The translations under genes and the position numbers were made by a program. Under the pieces are notes generated by a model. The model was given only the letters and a program-made list of their open reading frames with translations, was not told where the DNA came from and did no database searches. DNA of 24,073 nucleotides from NCBI GenBank assembly GCA_046582565.1, contig JAYGED010000101.1, positions 1-24,073 on the forward strand. Direction: 5' to 3'. This DNA is from JAYGED01 sp046582565 (GTDB lineage: Bacteria; Pseudomonadota; Alphaproteobacteria; JAAXGF01). Below are positions 21,533-24,073 of this stretch, piece by piece; positions within the stretch are counted from its first letter, which is position 1; each line of letters starts with the position of its first letter.

Positions 21533-23968
21533 ATGAAAAGCCAAGCGCGGGTGGTGGTGATTGGGGGCGGCGCGGTCGGCGTCTCGACCCTCTATCACCT
21601 GGCCAAAAAAGGCTGGACGGACTCGGTTCTGGTCGAGCGCAAGGACCTGACCTCGGGCTCGACCTGGCATGCGGCGGGCCTGCTGCCGCTGTTCAACATG
21701 AGCTACAGCGTCGGCCAGCTTCATAAATATGCGGTGCAGTTCTACCCCAGCCTGGAGGCCAAAACCGGTCAGCAGGTCGGCTTCGCCAAGGTGGGCAATA
21801 TACGCCTCGCCATGAATGCCGACCGCATGGACGAATACCACCAATATGCCGGTGTCGCCGCTACCATCGGCGTGCGCGTGGATTTCCTAACGCCTGAGCA
21901 GATCAAGGAGCTCTGGCCGCTGTGCAATATCGACGGGCTGGTCGGCGGTAGCGTACATCCCGATGACGGCTATATCCAGCCCGCCGACGTGACCCAGGCC
22001 ATGGCCAAGGGGGCGCGGCAATTGGGCGCCGAGATCAACCGCAACACGGTAGTCACCGCTATCGAGCGCACCGGGGGAGATGAATGGCTGGTGAAAACCG
22101 ACAAGGGCGACATCACCTGCGAACATGTAGTCTCGGCAACCGGTAACTTCGCCCGCCAGACCGGCGCCATGGTCGGCCTCGATGTGCCGGTTATCCCGGT
22201 CGAGCATCAATATATTATCACCGAGCCGCACCCCGAGATCGTCGCCCGCAAGGAGCAGGGCCTGCCCGAGTTGGGGGTGTTGCGCGAATCCGACGGCTCC
22301 TGGTACATGCGCGAAGAACGCGGCGGCCTGGTGCTCGGCATCTATGAGCATGGCGCGCCCTGCTGCTATGTGGACGGGCCGTCCGAGTCCTCCGAGTTCG
22401 AGCTGTTCCCCGAGGATATCGAACGCCTGGAGCCCCATATCGAGGCCGCCATCAACCGGGTGCCGGCGTTCGGCGAGGTCGGCGTGAAGGAGGTCTTCAA
22501 CGGCGCCATCGCCTATACCCCGGACGGCAATCCCATAGTTGGGCCGGCCTGGGATGTGCCCAATTTCTGGATCAACGAAGGCCATAGCTTCGGCATCACC
22601 GCGGCGGGCGGCGCCGGCTGGCAGCTTGCCGAATGGATCGTCGAGGGCGAGCCGACGGTGGATATGCTGGGGGTCGATCCCCGGCGCTATGGCGATTACG
22701 CGACCAAGGGCTATCTCCGGGTGAAGAACGAAGAGGCCTACGCCAACGTCTTCGTCATCCACTACCCCGACGAGGAGCGCGGCGGCGGGCGCCCCCTGCG
22801 CACCGCGCCCTGCTATGACAGGCTCAAATCCATGGGCGCCGTGTTCGGCCAGAAATTCGGCTGGGAGCGGGCTAACTGGTTCGCCCCCGAGGGTGTAGCC
22901 CAGGTGGATCACTGGTCCTTCCGCCGCTCAAAATGGTTCGAACACGCCAAAGCTGAAGCCTTGAACGTGGCCGAAAACGTCGGCCTGCTCGACATGACCG
23001 CCTTCGCCAAATGCCGTATCCGTGGCCCCGGCGCCGAGGCTTTCCTCGACCGCCTACTGGCAAACAAGCTGCCCAAGAGCCTCGGCCGCGTCGGGCTGTG
23101 CCATGCGCTCAACACGCGGGGCGGGGTGCATTCCGAATTCACCGTCATCCGCGAGGCGGAAGACTCCTACTATCTGGTCTCGGCGGGCGCCTATCAGCGC
23201 CTCGACCATGACTGGATTGCCAAGCATATGCCGACCGACGGCTCGGTGCAGTTTGAGAACCTGACCAACAGCCTGGGTGTGCTGGTGGTTGCCGGGCCCA
23301 AGTCGCGCGACTTGATGAGCCGGGTCACCGACGCTGATCTATCGAACGACTCCTTCCGCTGGCTCACATCGCAGGAAACGGTCGTCGGGATGGCTCCGAC
23401 GCGGGCCGCCCGGGTCAATTTCGTCGGCGAGCTGGGTTGGGAAATCCATCATCCGATTGAATATCAGAACCATATATTCGATGCGCTGTTCGAGGCGGGC
23501 CATGACCTCGGCCTGAAACCCTTCGGCATTCGCGCCATGGACATGCTGCGCATCGAGAAATCCTACCGCATGGTGGGTACCGAGCTGTCCATCGAATACG
23601 CCGCCTATGAGTCCGGCCTGCAACGCTTCGTCCATCCCAATAAGGGCGATTTCATCGGCCGTGACGCCCTGGTGGAATGGCAACAGAAGGGATTCACCAA
23701 CCAGATGGCGACCCTGGAAGTCCACGACATCACCGATGCCGATCCTTTGGGCAACAACCCGATCTATCGGGATGGCGAGATGGTCGGCCGCGCCACCTCG
23801 GGCAATTACGGGCCGCGCCTGGATAAATCCTTCGTCATGGCCATGGTGCCGCCGGCCCTGGCCGATGAGGGCAGCGCTTTCGAGATCGACGTGCTCGGCA
23901 CCCGCCACAAGGCGACCGTGGTGATGGACAGCCCCTACGACCCTGAAAACGAAAAGCTGAGGTCCTAG
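21533..23968 (+). CDS. Dimethylglycine/sarcosine-dehydrogenase-like FAD-GcvT protein
   Basis: An 811-residue two-part enzyme. The N-terminal half is a DAO-type FAD oxidoreductase: dinucleotide motif VVVIGGGAVGVSTLYHLA (residues 7-24) and GSTWHAAGL with His46, the covalent flavin site in the DMGDH family. A linker (FAO_M-like) with LRTAPCYDRLKSMGAVFGQ runs to about 450. The C-terminal half is a GcvT aminomethyltransferase-like folate domain followed by its barrel domain: DMTAFAKCRIRGPGAEAFL, FVGELGWEIHHP, GIRAMDMLRIEKSYRM. This architecture oxidatively demethylates dimethylglycine or sarcosine and passes the C1 unit to tetrahydrofolate. Paralogues are numerous in marine alphaproteobacteria and differ in substrate, so the exact methylamine is open. 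The stop is followed by an inverted repeat. Confidence 0.9.
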   Translation: MKSQARVVVIGGGAVGVSTLYHLAKKGWTDSVLVERKDLTSGSTWHAAGLLPLFNMSYSVGQLHKYAVQFYPSLEAKTGQQVGFAKVGNIRLAMNADRMDEYHQYAGVAATIGVRVDFLTPEQIKELWPLCNIDGLVGGSVHPDDGYIQPADVTQAMAKGARQLGAEINRNTVVTAIERTGGDEWLVKTDKGDITCEHVVSATGNFARQTGAMVGLDVPVIPVEHQYIITEPHPEIVARKEQGLPELGVLRESDGSWYMREERGGLVLGIYEHGAPCCYVDGPSESSEFELFPEDIERLEPHIEAAINRVPAFGEVGVKEVFNGAIAYTPDGNPIVGPAWDVPNFWINEGHSFGITAAGGAGWQLAEWIVEGEPTVDMLGVDPRRYGDYATKGYLRVKNEEAYANVFVIHYPDEERGGGRPLRTAPCYDRLKSMGAVFGQKFGWERANWFAPEGVAQVDHWSFRRSKWFEHAKAEALNVAENVGLLDMTAFAKCRIRGPGAEAFLDRLLANKLPKSLGRVGLCHALNTRGGVHSEFTVIREAEDSYYLVSAGAYQRLDHDWIAKHMPTDGSVQFENLTNSLGVLVVAGPKSRDLMSRVTDADLSNDSFRWLTSQETVVGMAPTRAARVNFVGELGWEIHHPIEYQNHIFDALFEAGHDLGLKPFGIRAMDMLRIEKSYRMVGTELSIEYAAYESGLQRFVHPNKGDFIGRDALVEWQQKGFTNQMATLEVHDITDADPLGNNPIYRDGEMVGRATSGNYGPRLDKSFVMAMVPPALADEGSAFEIDVLGTRHKATVVMDSPYDPENEKLRS

Positions 23969-23988
23969 TGGCTTTTTTCAGCCATAGG
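23964..23988 (+). terminator. Hairpin overlapping the end of the DMGDH-like gene
   Basis: CCTA-G-TGGCT (23964-23973) pairs with AGCCA-TAGG (23980-23988) across a TTTTTC loop, leaving one bulged G. An alternative pairing, AAAAGC (23952-23957) with GCTTTT (23971-23976), ends in a T-run and looks more like an intrinsic terminator. The two are mutually exclusive. Likely the end of the transcript. Confidence 0.4.
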
Positions 23989-24039
23989 GTGCTCACAGGA
24001 CGGCCATCCCTGGTCATCCGGCTAGGCGCGTGTTGTGCC

Positions 24040-24057
24040 GTGATGCTGGAGCATCAC
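24040..24057. repeat. 18-bp perfect inverted repeat near the right edge
   Basis: GTGATGCTGGAGCATCAC is an 8-base perfect dyad around GG. It lies 72 bases after the DMGDH-like stop and no coding frame is visible in the 105 bases after that stop. It may be an operator or a hairpin belonging to the next gene outside the window; no T-run follows within view. Confidence 0.5.
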
Positions 24058-24073
24058 AAGCGCCGCGCAACGA

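Noticed and set aside
1..24073. Mobile elements, prophage, defence genes, tRNA or rRNA
   Set aside because: No transposase, integrase, phage or defence-type protein appears, no tRNA or rRNA was recognised, and base composition looks even apart from short AT-rich promoter gaps.

Overview
The window reads as ordinary, gene-dense, GC-rich chromosome from an alphaproteobacterium, most likely a Rhodospirillales-like lineage. The evidence is a C4-pathway 5-aminolevulinate synthase (hemA), an Hda-type DnaA-related ATPase, an alphaproteobacterial AspRS motif 2, FNR-type promoter boxes, and close packing with ATGA/TAATG overlaps. I see no rRNA, tRNA, CRISPR array, transposase or phage gene, and no gene-free stretch over 300 bases.

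Layout. 1-1400 (+): the 3' part of hda, overlapped by one base with an SDR that has lost its catalytic Tyr/Lys. 1481-3501 (-): rnd (RNase D) followed by a PhzF-family gene, overlapping as ATGA. 3630-5417 (+): aspS. 5414-9743 (-): a probable operon of a secreted TPR protein, a one-component regulator (excisionase-type HTH fused to a molybdate-type binding domain) and a class V PLP enzyme overlapping it as TAATG. 9967-10959 (+): moaA. 11040-11993 (-): a small secreted protein and a MaoC-type hydratase. 12142-13482 (+): nadK and a nucleotidyltransferase-like gene. 13479-14911 (-): hemA and a small four-cysteine protein gene that carries a one-base frameshift. 15081-16034 (+): an AstE/AspA-type zinc hydrolase. 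15999-17431 (-): an EamA transporter and a DUF4269-like nucleotidyltransferase. 17568-18329 (+): a Crp/Fnr regulator. 18371-23968 (+): an N-terminally extended Xaa-Pro aminopeptidase, a DmpA-type P1 peptidase overlapping it by 8 bases, and a dimethylglycine/sarcosine-dehydrogenase-like flavoprotein.

How it fits together. The clearest regulatory theme is oxygen control. FNR-like boxes (TTGAY-N4-RTYAW) lie in the hemA/AstE-like gap, in the TPR/moaA gap, and more weakly just upstream of the Crp/Fnr gene. Haem and molybdenum-cofactor synthesis are both plausible microaerobic targets. The moaA promoter also has an 18-bp-period tandem repeat (TGTTACA core). A second theme is peptide and methylated-amine catabolism at the right end.

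I find no clear large novel system. The best candidates for a second look are the frameshifted four-cysteine gene next to hemA, the translationally coupled HTH-PBP regulator/PLP enzyme pair, the FNR boxes with the moaA tandem repeat, the SDR without its usual catalytic pair, and the aminopeptidase with an extra N-terminal segment.
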